Below are positions 7,059-14,048 of a DNA stretch of 15,949 nt, one piece after another; the first letter of the stretch is position 1; each line of letters starts with the position of its first letter. Origin of the DNA: Mollicutes bacterium (GTDB lineage: Bacteria; Bacillota_I; Bacilli_A; Izemoplasmatales; Izemoplasmataceae). The position numbers and the translations under genes are program-made. The notes under the pieces are model-generated. The model was not told the origin of the DNA, ran no database searches, and saw only the letters and a list, made by a program, of their open reading frames with translations. The stretch spans positions 1 through 15,949 of the forward strand of contig PWHD01000044.1 in assembly GCA_003555335.1 (NCBI GenBank), written 5' to 3'.

Positions 7059-8357
7059 ATGGAACTGATTCTAATGCTCATTCCCCTATTTGTCATCGTT
7101 GCCGTCCTGGTAATGAAGAAACACATGCTTGTGGCAGGAATCTTCGGTGGGTTGACCGCCGTTGTCGTATCATTCATCCTCCAAGGCATGGGCACCATCG
7201 ATGAAGCCATCACATTTGTCGTCATGCAAGGACTTTTGACCGAAGGTGTCCAACAGATGCTTTCAACCTACATCGCTCCGGTCATCTATGCGTCCGCAGC
7301 GGTCATGATTTCTAAAACAGGCGCCTTCAAGGCGCTGGTTGAACTCCTGAACCGCGTGTTTAAAGGAAAACTCGCATGGATCGCCGCCGCGATCGTCATC
7401 GTTCAAGCCATTGCGACTTATATGTCGGGGCTCGGCGCCGGGAACACCATGGTTATCGCGCCACTGCTCGCCGCAGCCGTAGGGTTCATCCCTCAGGTTG
7501 TTGGAGCCATGGCCATCGCTACAGCGGTCGCCTTCACGACCTCGCCATCATCCACTGAGACGGCGCTTACGTCAGATACGGCCGGTATGGTCACCAGCGA
7601 TTTCGCGAACATGATGCTTCCCTTCTCGGCTACGGTATTCATTCTTGCCGCCGCCCTCGCCTTCTATGGCGTGAAGAAAAAAGGCGACATGATTCAAACC
7701 GGTAAGGCTGAGAAGAGTGAATTTGCCGACGCTACCGACAAGGAACTTTGGTTCCGTGTCATCCCGATCATCACGTTCTTGTTCGTCGTGGTTGTGGGCG
7801 GAGCGCTTAACGACCTCTTCCCATCACCCGTGTTCATCCCGTTCATCAACGTCATTATCGTAGCGGTACTCTGTGTCATCTTCGGTAAGACAAGCATGGA
7901 TGAGACAAGCAAGAACTTTGTTGACGGATCCAAGTTCATCCTTACCACACTCTTCGGTGTTGGTGTATTCCTCGGATTCATCAACTTCATCGCACATCTT
8001 GGAACGTTTGAAGAGCTTGCCGGGTGGGCCGGAGAAGCCCCAGGTGCACTCGTCGTACTCACCGCCATTTTGATTGGATTCTTCATCGCCATTCCTTCAG
8101 GCGCGTTCGCCGCCGGTGTACTGGCTCTCATCTTCCCGACGCTCGGTCTGCTTGACCTTACGCCGTTCGCGTATGGACTTGTAGCCATCGGTGTTGGACT
8201 CGGTACACAGATTTCACCTGTTCAAATCAACGTTGCGGCCTTGTCCGAAGGGTTCAATCTTACCATTATCGATGTGGTTCGCAACAACGTGAAATTCGTT
8301 GCAGTCGCGATTACCGTTCTTTCAGTAGTCGGACTCATCACCGGTGCATTCTTCTAA
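7059..8357 (+). CDS. Ion-transporter-superfamily permease (GntP/CitM/DcuC-like), candidate substrate importer
   Basis: Integral membrane protein of 432 residues with about ten to twelve hydrophobic segments, beginning with a helix at residues 2-19. It contains a Gly- and Pro-rich re-entrant-type segment (YMSGLGAGNTMVIAPLLA, near 121-138) followed by TTSPSSTETALTSD. A second such region (IGFFIAIPSGAFAAGVLA) lies in the C-terminal half. Together they resemble the inverted-repeat architecture of the ion transporter superfamily (secondary carboxylate carriers). A charged cytoplasmic loop (GVKKKGDMIQTGKAEKSEF, around 206-225) joins the halves. AAGGAGAG at 7043-7050 supports ATG 7059. It is 57 bases after the ring-opening enzyme and ends before a hairpin. 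By context it may import the ring compound or exchange it for an acidic product. The substrate is unassigned. Confidence 0.8.
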   Translation: MELILMLIPLFVIVAVLVMKKHMLVAGIFGGLTAVVVSFILQGMGTIDEAITFVVMQGLLTEGVQQMLSTYIAPVIYASAAVMISKTGAFKALVELLNRVFKGKLAWIAAAIVIVQAIATYMSGLGAGNTMVIAPLLAAAVGFIPQVVGAMAIATAVAFTTSPSSTETALTSDTAGMVTSDFANMMLPFSATVFILAAALAFYGVKKKGDMIQTGKAEKSEFADATDKELWFRVIPIITFLFVVVVGGALNDLFPSPVFIPFINVIIVAVLCVIFGKTSMDETSKNFVDGSKFILTTLFGVGVFLGFINFIAHLGTFEELAGWAGEAPGALVVLTAILIGFFIAIPSGAFAAGVLALIFPTLGLLDLTPFAYGLVAIGVGLGTQISPVQINVAALSEGFNLTIIDVVRNNVKFVAVAITVLSVVGLITGAFF

Positions 8358-8398
8358 AAAAATCAAACATCACGATTGAACGGACACCATGATTAACT

Positions 8399-8456
8399 GA
8401 AAGGGATTAGTCTGACTTCAATGCCGAATATGCATTGTGCGATGCTAATCCCTTTC
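8399..8456 (+). terminator. 12-bp hairpin, possible terminator or attenuator between permease and hydrolase genes
   Basis: GAAAGGGATTAG (8399-8410) and CTAATCCCTTTC (8445-8456) are perfectly complementary over 12 bases. They enclose a 34-base loop that can itself form a small AATGC/GCATT hairpin (8420-8424 with 8432-8436). A short TTTT (8460-8463) follows three bases later. The long stem is clearly non-random, but the loop is large and the U run weak. It may therefore be a leaky terminator, an mRNA-stabilising 3' end or an attenuator that lowers expression of the following hydrolase. The 129-base gap contains no convincing promoter. Confidence 0.5.
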
Positions 8457-8486
8457 GCATTTTAAGACGGGCAAGGAGGATTATCC

Positions 8487-9347
8487 ATGAGCAATGCCCC
8501 ATATGATGACGCCTTCTTCAAAAAGAACCGCAAACATACGCTCAAACGAGTTGAAGAAGCGCGAAAACTCTTTGATAAGACCAAGACGTTCCATTATCCG
8601 ACCTGGCTCTATGGCGATTTCATCGGAAAACCCGTGACCATCGAGGTCGAGGATTGCCCCCGTTTCGGAGACACGGCGTATGTTGAACTTGATTCGGCGC
8701 GTACCGCGTTCCTCTCCATTGACATGCAGAAGGATTTTTGCGGCCGGCACGGATATGTTGACGTGATGGGCTATGACCTTCACCCGACCCAATCCGCGTT
8801 GAAACCGATCAAAAACGCATTGGAAATGGTACGCAAGACCGACATGTCGGTCATCCATACAAGAGAAGGCCATACGCCCGATCTTTCCGATGCGCCGTTC
8901 AATAAAATCCTGAGAAGCAAAATCATCGGCGACGGTGTAGGCATCGGGGACACCCCGCCAGGTGGCATGGGCAAACTGCTCGTGCGTGGCGAAGCGAACT
9001 GGGACATCCATGAAGATGTCTATCCGATTCCCGGTGAATACATTATCGATAAAGCCGGCAAAGGCGCTTTCGGTTCAAGCACCATCCATATGCTGCTTAA
9101 GAATCTTGGCGTCACCCATCTCATTTTGAGCGGCATCACGACGGATGTCTGTGTCCAGACCATCATGCGTGAAGCCAACGATTACGGATACTGGTGCATC
9201 CTGATGAAGGATGGAACCGGTGCGACGGATGAGGAAAACCACGCCTCAGCCATTAAATCGATTAAGATGCAAGGCGGCGTCTTCGGCAACGTCACCGATT
9301 CGAAACGTCTCATCAAAGCGCTTGAAAAAGCGTTCAACAAACAATGA
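8487..9347 (+). CDS. Isochorismatase-like cysteine hydrolase, biuret/triuret hydrolase-type, with N-terminal extension
   Basis: Cysteine hydrolase of the isochorismatase-like superfamily, 286 residues, expected to hydrolyse an amide in a linear product of ring opening. The catalytic triad is D79 (SIDMQKDF), K189 (IDKAGKGAF) and C222 (GITTDVCVQT), with spacing like that of Rhizobium biuret hydrolase BiuH. Several further BiuH-like signatures are present: GYVDVMGYDL, VIHTREGHTPDLSD, REANDYG and MQGGVFG. These make biuret (to allophanate plus ammonia) the best guess. Triuret hydrolase, ureidoacrylate hydrolase (RutB) and malonamate amidase are homologous or plausible alternatives. About 45 extra residues precede the domain relative to BiuH and to the second copy at 12582; they look soluble and basic (FFKKNRKHTLKRVEEARKLF). 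AAGGAGGAT at 8473-8481 fixes ATG 8487. The gene ends just before the pucR terminator, tail to tail with that gene. Confidence 0.88.
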   Translation: MSNAPYDDAFFKKNRKHTLKRVEEARKLFDKTKTFHYPTWLYGDFIGKPVTIEVEDCPRFGDTAYVELDSARTAFLSIDMQKDFCGRHGYVDVMGYDLHPTQSALKPIKNALEMVRKTDMSVIHTREGHTPDLSDAPFNKILRSKIIGDGVGIGDTPPGGMGKLLVRGEANWDIHEDVYPIPGEYIIDKAGKGAFGSSTIHMLLKNLGVTHLILSGITTDVCVQTIMREANDYGYWCILMKDGTGATDEENHASAIKSIKMQGGVFGNVTDSKRLIKALEKAFNKQ

Positions 9348-9370
9348 AAAAGCGCGCCAGCAAGGCGCGC
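9347..9370 (-). terminator. Intrinsic terminator of the pucR-type gene
   Basis: On the minus strand GCGCGCC, a five-base loop TTGCT and GGCGCGC form a perfect 7-bp stem (9352-9370), followed by TTTTT (9351-9347). It lies 14 bases after the regulator stop. On the + strand the same stem is not followed by a T run, so it serves the minus-strand gene best, though it may also block + transcripts from the converging hydrolase gene. Confidence 0.85.
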
Positions 9371-9384
9371 CCTAAGATTCGTCA

Positions 9385-10944
9385 TTATTTCTCGGATTGA
9401 AAGTTCCTTCGTAGATACAGTGCGAAATGAAGGTCGAAAAAGCCCTTGCTTTCGCCATTGAAATTGTATCCGAGCTTCTCAATCACGCCCAGACGATAAC
9501 GCAAGGAGTTATAGTGTATGAAAAGCTCTTCTGCGGTACGTTTGGCGCTGAACCGGTTCTTGAAATAGCAGTGCATGGTGTTGATCAGGGGGACGTCGTG
9601 TTCTTCCTCATATTCGATGAGCGGACCGAGCACCCTGTCGACATATTGCGTAAGCTGTGAGAAATCGATGTTTTTGAGAATGTTGAGCAGTTCGATATGC
9701 TGGATGCTGTAGACGTTGATGCCAAGACTTTTGGCATTGACGTGCTGCAGTCCCTCACTGAGGGCGGCGTAGATTTTCGAGATATCGTGGACGGTTTCGA
9801 TTGGATTGGAGTGTGCGATTTTGACATCGACGGAAGGATTTCTTTCGTGGATGGCGTCAAGCACCTTGTGAAGGACCGCACCGATGTTCAAGGTCTCATC
9901 GATGTTCACCACAAAAAGCAGCTGCTTGTTCATGTAGGAATATTTGATTTCATCGCTGTTGAGGTGGAACTTGTTGACCAGCACGGTCCGGATGTAGCTG
10001 ATCAGCGAAGGGGCGATCATCGGTTTGTCGTTCTCGCGGATATCGAACAAAATGAGTCCGATCGGAAAGACGATGTTCCAGTTGTAATCCCTTGAAAGCT
10101 CGCTCAGTTCGCTGTTGTTGTATGTTGAAGCGTAGTTCGACACGAAGTTATGGATGAAATGATTGAATTTAAGGGAGTTCTCCATCTTTTTCTGATAGAT
10201 GAGGATAATCATCATCTTGAAGATTTCCGTGGTGTTGTGAATGATATGGCGCCGGTCGTTCTTCGCTAGAAAGACCATTCGGTAGATCGCCGTCTCGTTA
10301 TAGACGACATCCTCCGAATAATAAAGCATCCCGCCTTCAACCCTTTTGATAAGATTCTTGGTGTGACGGAACTGCTCATAGTAATCGCGCACCGTCTTGG
10401 ATGTGAAATGGGTGGTCTTGTTCTCAAGGTTCTGAATGAGCATTTCGAGGTCAGGCATGTCCGTGACGATATCCATGAGGGTCTTGGTCGAAGGGTTCTC
10501 ATAGACCGCTTGAAGTATGTTGGCGTAAGAATCGTCAAAGGGAAGATTGGAATAGTCCTTGGACTGGATTTCACTGAGGATGTTGTTGAATAGAATGCTC
10601 AGGTTGGCATCGTAATTCAGTGTGATGATTGGCAGATTCATCTCCTCGGCGAGCGCAACCAGTTCCTCAGGCACATCATCGATGTAACGGTTGACTTTGA
10701 CGATTATCCCGCTTGTGGCATGGTCGTTCAGGGTATGCAGCAGTTTCTTGGCCTGTTCCACATCATTTTTGATGGGATAGAAGGTCGTAAGCACGAGTGA
10801 ACGGTCGATGATATATTTTTCGAACTCGGGGGTCTCAAGAATCGAGACGCTCTCCACAGGGCGTTCCAGATGATTGTGTCCCGTGAGTATCGTATAGTCT
10901 TTGAAGATGGCTTTGTCAAGTAGTTCTTTCAATGTCATGTCCAT
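9385..10944 (-). CDS. PucR family transcriptional regulator
   Basis: Regulator of 519 residues in the middle of the catabolic island. The N-terminal PucR (purine catabolism-like) domain spans about residues 1-125 (start MDMTLKELL, then VSILETPEFEKYI and LVLTTFYP). A middle region of about 300 residues follows. The C-terminal PucR helix-turn-helix domain sits near residues 450-510 and is visible as RFSAKRTAEELFIHYNSLRY, with the conserved pattern of Ala, Glu, Leu, His, Asn, Arg and Tyr. ATG 10944 is preferred over the in-frame start at 10995 because GAGAGGTGAT precedes it and the conserved domain begins right there. It is divergent from the NCS2 permease operon and convergent with the first hydrolase, so it is the obvious local regulator. 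PucR proteins commonly act as activators responding to a ring-nitrogen metabolite. The ligand here is unknown. Confidence 0.92.
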   Translation of the reverse strand: MDMTLKELLDKAIFKDYTILTGHNHLERPVESVSILETPEFEKYIIDRSLVLTTFYPIKNDVEQAKKLLHTLNDHATSGIIVKVNRYIDDVPEELVALAEEMNLPIITLNYDANLSILFNNILSEIQSKDYSNLPFDDSYANILQAVYENPSTKTLMDIVTDMPDLEMLIQNLENKTTHFTSKTVRDYYEQFRHTKNLIKRVEGGMLYYSEDVVYNETAIYRMVFLAKNDRRHIIHNTTEIFKMMIILIYQKKMENSLKFNHFIHNFVSNYASTYNNSELSELSRDYNWNIVFPIGLILFDIRENDKPMIAPSLISYIRTVLVNKFHLNSDEIKYSYMNKQLLFVVNIDETLNIGAVLHKVLDAIHERNPSVDVKIAHSNPIETVHDISKIYAALSEGLQHVNAKSLGINVYSIQHIELLNILKNIDFSQLTQYVDRVLGPLIEYEEEHDVPLINTMHCYFKNRFSAKRTAEELFIHYNSLRYRLGVIEKLGYNFNGESKGFFDLHFALYLRRNFQSEK

Positions 10945-11071
10945 GGTATCACCTCTCAAACAGTGTAACACGATTATGAGATATTGCCAATCCATATGGT
11001 GTCTATTTGTCAGGTTATGATAAGGGAAAAGTGATTAATCTAATCTATAATAACGCATAAGGAGTGATAGC
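10945..11071. promoter_or_regulatory. Divergent intergenic control region, pucR-type gene / NCS2 permease
   Basis: This 127-base AT-richer region must hold both promoters. On the + strand TATAAT (11046-11051) is a perfect -10, but no -35 lies 16-18 bases upstream, as expected for an activator-dependent promoter. It would leave a very short leader, so the true promoter may be further upstream. Candidate operator elements are the near-palindrome GTGTAACAC (10963-10971), GATTAATC (11033-11040) and the tandem TAATC at 11036-11045. No confident minus-strand promoter was seen. Confidence 0.4.
11059..11067 (+). promoter_or_regulatory. Ribosome binding site deciding the GTG start of the NCS2 permease
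   Basis: AAGGAGTGA ends shortly before the GTG at 11072, with seven bases between GGAG and the start. The next in-frame ATG, at 11084, would be too far from this site, so GTG is the preferred start. Confidence 0.7.
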
Positions 11072-12601
11072 GTGCAAGTTAAAATGTTTACCAAAAGTGA
11101 CTGGAATGGTTTTTTCGGTCTGTTCACCAACAATCTGACCAACGTATTGGTCATGGCGACACTGTTGAGTGTTGTCATCGGACTTCCCAATGACATTGTC
11201 TACACCCGGATTCTGCCCGCGGTAGGATTCTCGATTTTCATCGCATCATTGTATTATTCCTACATGGCGTACAAACTCGCCAAAAAAACCGGCAGGGACG
11301 ATGTGACCGCGCTTCCTTCAGGAACATCCGTCCCGCACATGTTCCTGATTGTGTTCCTTATCATCGGTCCGGTTTACTGGGCCACCGACAATGCCTATCT
11401 GGCATGGGCCGCAGGGATCGTATGGGCCTTCTTCGAAGGGGCCGTTGAGTTAGCCGGTGCCGCCTTTGGGGCCCGCATCCGCAAAGTGCTCCCAAGAGCG
11501 GCGATGCTTGGTTCCCTGGCCGGTGTCTCCATAACTTATATCGCCTTGGAACCCGCCTTCACCGTGTTCGCGATTCCTTATATCGGGCTTGTTGCCCTGG
11601 CGATCATTATGCTTGGCTGGATCGGCAAGGTCAAGATGCCTTTCAATATCCCGACCGGCCTTGTGGCCATCATCGTCGGTGTCATCATCGGCTGGGTCAG
11701 CGGAGTCATGACCATCGGACCGCTTTCAGAAAGTGTCCGTGAAGCACTCATCGGTTACCCTGTCCCTTCCATCATGCGATTCGCTGATGGATTCCAGGAA
11801 GCCTTGCCGTATCTGTTTGCGGCCGTTCCACTCGGTATTTACAATATCTTCGAGACCATCGACAACGTGGAGAGCGCCTCGGTCGCGGGCGATGAATATT
11901 CAACCCGCGAAGCGATGATTGCGGACGGTGGAACCACTATCGTCGGTTCTCTGTTCGGTAACCCGTTCCCGACCGCCATCTTCATCGGCCATCCGGGGTG
12001 GAAAGAAGCCGGTGCCCTGATCGGGTATTCCTATCTCAACGGAATCACCATTTTCGTCTTCACGGTGTTCGGACTCATCTCCATTCTCTTGAACATCATC
12101 CCGGTCGTGGCGATTTTGCCGATCTTGCTTTACATCGGGATTGTCATTACCACTCAGGCATTCACCAGTGTCAAAAGCAAGTACGCACCCGCCGTCGTTC
12201 TGGCGATTGTGCCTTGGCTTGCGGACTGGACCCAAAACGCGGTGGACATCGCGCTTGGGGAAGCCGGTACCGATGCACATGAAATCGGACTTGACGCCCT
12301 TGAAGCGGCCGGTCTTGAATACTTCGGCCTGAGCCAGCTAGGCGCCGGTGCGATTGTGGTAGGGATTGTCCTTGGTACCATTGCGGTCTTCGTAATCGAC
12401 CATAAATTCCTCAAAGCCGGCATCACGGCATTCATCGGAGCCGCACTGACGTATTTCGGCATCATCCACCACGAACGATTGACCATCAACGCGAACCTCG
12501 GCATGACTGTCGGGTATGTGATGATGGGTCTCATCTTCATCGGATACTACTACGCACAACTCAGGAAAGGAGATATCCAGCATGAGGAAGAACAAAATTG
12601 A
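11072..12601 (+). CDS. NCS2-type nucleobase permease (xanthine/uracil/AzgA-like), divergent member
   Basis: Membrane carrier of 509 residues with about 12-14 hydrophobic segments. The N-terminal GLFTNNLTNVLVMATLL and the central ETIDNVESASVAGDEY segment (E261), followed by ADGGTTIVGSLFGNPFPTAIF, match the pattern of NCS2 carriers: an acidic residue in TM8 and then a conserved Gly-rich stretch before TM9/10. A hydrophilic insert around residues 390-425 (ALGEAGTDAHEIGLDALEAA) separates late membrane segments and is unusual. The start is GTG with a strong ribosome site. The 3' end overlaps the second hydrolase by 20 nt, so it is the first gene of the right-hand operon. NCS2 carriers import purines, uracil or related rings by proton symport. 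A cyclic imide such as cyanurate, barbiturate or urate is the likely cargo by context. Confidence 0.85.
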   Translation: MQVKMFTKSDWNGFFGLFTNNLTNVLVMATLLSVVIGLPNDIVYTRILPAVGFSIFIASLYYSYMAYKLAKKTGRDDVTALPSGTSVPHMFLIVFLIIGPVYWATDNAYLAWAAGIVWAFFEGAVELAGAAFGARIRKVLPRAAMLGSLAGVSITYIALEPAFTVFAIPYIGLVALAIIMLGWIGKVKMPFNIPTGLVAIIVGVIIGWVSGVMTIGPLSESVREALIGYPVPSIMRFADGFQEALPYLFAAVPLGIYNIFETIDNVESASVAGDEYSTREAMIADGGTTIVGSLFGNPFPTAIFIGHPGWKEAGALIGYSYLNGITIFVFTVFGLISILLNIIPVVAILPILLYIGIVITTQAFTSVKSKYAPAVVLAIVPWLADWTQNAVDIALGEAGTDAHEIGLDALEAAGLEYFGLSQLGAGAIVVGIVLGTIAVFVIDHKFLKAGITAFIGAALTYFGIIHHERLTINANLGMTVGYVMMGLIFIGYYYAQLRKGDIQHEEEQN

Positions 12602-13241
12602 AGCAAATCCTTTCGAGTTTGATTTCGACAAGAACAAAACCGCTGTCATGATCATTGACATGCAACGCGATTTCTGCGCGCCTGGCGGATTCGGCGAATC
12701 GCTCGGCAACGACATCACCCCGACCAAAGCGATCATTCCGACCGTAAAACAGGTTTTAGATGCGGCGCGTGATGAAGGATTGTTCATCATTCACACCAGG
12801 GAGGGGCACCGCCCGGACATGAGCGATGTTCCGCCCGCCAAGAAAAGAAGAAGCCCGGCGATCGGTGATCAAGGCCCGATGGGACGCATCCTGATCAGAG
12901 GCGAATACGGTCACGACATTGTCGATGAGCTTCAGCCCATAGACGGCGAAGTCGTGCTCGACAAACCCGGCAAAGGCGCATTCTATCAGACTGATCTGGA
13001 TGTCATCTTGAAAAATTGGGGCATCGAATCGCTCATTCTTATGGGTGTGACCACGCACGTATGTGTGCACACGACCATTCGCGAAGCGAACGACCGCGGC
13101 TTTGAGTGCCTGATGGTCGAAGACGGCACCGCGACCTTCGACCCGCGTGACCAAGAAGCGTCCATCCGCATGGTCAACCAACAAGGCGGCATATTCGGAT
13201 GGACCGCGAAAAGCGAAGCCGTCCTGAAGGGCATCAAATGA
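12582..13241 (+). CDS. Isochorismatase-like cysteine hydrolase, biuret hydrolase-type (second copy)
   Basis: Cysteine hydrolase of 219 residues, the usual length for the family. Catalytic residues: D26 (MIIDMQRDFC), K128 (LDKPGKGAF) and C161 (VTTHVCVHT), with the same K-to-C spacing of 33 as the copy at 8487. It shares with that copy and with BiuH the HTREGHRPDMSD, IRGEYGHDI, REANDRG and QQGGIFG segments, but differs in two places. It has TTHVC instead of TTDVC, and FGESLGNDITP instead of the YVDVMGYDLHP region. Together with the other copy this suggests two successive amide cleavages, for example triuret or carboxybiuret-level and biuret-level, or two different amides. A GGAAAGGAG site lies inside the end of the permease gene, with which it overlaps by 20 nt. 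DUF2877 follows after 12 bases. The substrate is unproven. Confidence 0.88.
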   Translation: MRKNKIEANPFEFDFDKNKTAVMIIDMQRDFCAPGGFGESLGNDITPTKAIIPTVKQVLDAARDEGLFIIHTREGHRPDMSDVPPAKKRRSPAIGDQGPMGRILIRGEYGHDIVDELQPIDGEVVLDKPGKGAFYQTDLDVILKNWGIESLILMGVTTHVCVHTTIREANDRGFECLMVEDGTATFDPRDQEASIRMVNQQGGIFGWTAKSEAVLKGIK

Positions 13242-13253
13242 GAGGAGAAAACC

Positions 13254-14048
13254 ATGCACGAGGTAACCACCATTGACAAACGCATTCTCAGACAACTCAA
13301 ACAGACTCAAGGCATCGTCCATTCCGTGTTTGACAGCACGCTGAACATCAAGCTCGGTGATGCACTCATCACCCTCGCCCATCATGTGGGCGAGGGCAAA
13401 CACAACATCCTCACCGGTGAGGCGCTTCGCTTCAGAGGCAAGCCTGTAGGTCCCGGTGATTCTGTCACTGCGACCAGTGACCTTCTCATGGTGGGTGACC
13501 TTGCCTTTTCACTTACCAATACGCATGTCAAGGCCTATGAGCCGTTTGAAACAGTCTATACGGTCAAAGACGCTCACTATGCGTTATGTGAAACGTTGAA
13601 AGCGAGACTGAAAGCCTCCCCTCAACCTTCGATTTACGATGACGATGCGGAGGAGAAGCTTGGCGAGCGTTTCTTGAAACGCATCAAACGCTATCTTGAT
13701 AAGCCTGAAAACATTGAGGAGATACTCGGGCTCGGCATCGGCCTCACCCCGCTTGGGGATGATTTCCTGCTGGGGTTCATGCTCGCGAGCCAATCACTTG
13801 GAAAGACCGTGGTTGAAAATGAAACATTGGACCGCTTGAGTACACGCACCAACCTCATCTCATTTCAAAGCCTCAAGGATGTCGCCAACAAAGATTACAC
13901 ACAACGTTTGAAACAGTTTCTCGAGGATTTCTTTGAAAACGAATCCCTTGAGGGCGCCGAATGGTTCATGAAATACGGCGCTTCAAGCGGATCGGGAATT
14001 CTCGCAGGCTTCATTGAAGCCATCAATACTTGGAGGGATATATCATGA
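13254..14048 (+). CDS. allH: DUF2877 protein, AllH/YlbF-like carbamoyltransferase subunit
   Basis: Protein of 264 residues of the DUF2877 family. The family signature GLGIGLTPLGDDFLLGF lies at about 159-176, and the C-terminal GASSGSGILAGF segment corresponds to the usual hG-TSG-D-L-G motif, here with Ser-Gly where many members have an Asp. In E. coli the homologue AllH (YlbF) is one of three proteins, with AllF (FdrA) and AllG (YlbE), needed for oxamate carbamoyltransferase, which converts oxalurate and phosphate to oxamate and carbamoyl phosphate. GAGAGGAG precedes the ATG. The 3' end overlaps the next gene in the ATGA arrangement, which suggests coupled synthesis of the subunits. No allantoin genes are nearby, so the carbamoyl donor here may differ. 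The symbol is given by homology only. Confidence 0.82.
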   Translation: MHEVTTIDKRILRQLKQTQGIVHSVFDSTLNIKLGDALITLAHHVGEGKHNILTGEALRFRGKPVGPGDSVTATSDLLMVGDLAFSLTNTHVKAYEPFETVYTVKDAHYALCETLKARLKASPQPSIYDDDAEEKLGERFLKRIKRYLDKPENIEEILGLGIGLTPLGDDFLLGFMLASQSLGKTVVENETLDRLSTRTNLISFQSLKDVANKDYTQRLKQFLEDFFENESLEGAEWFMKYGASSGSGILAGFIEAINTWRDIS

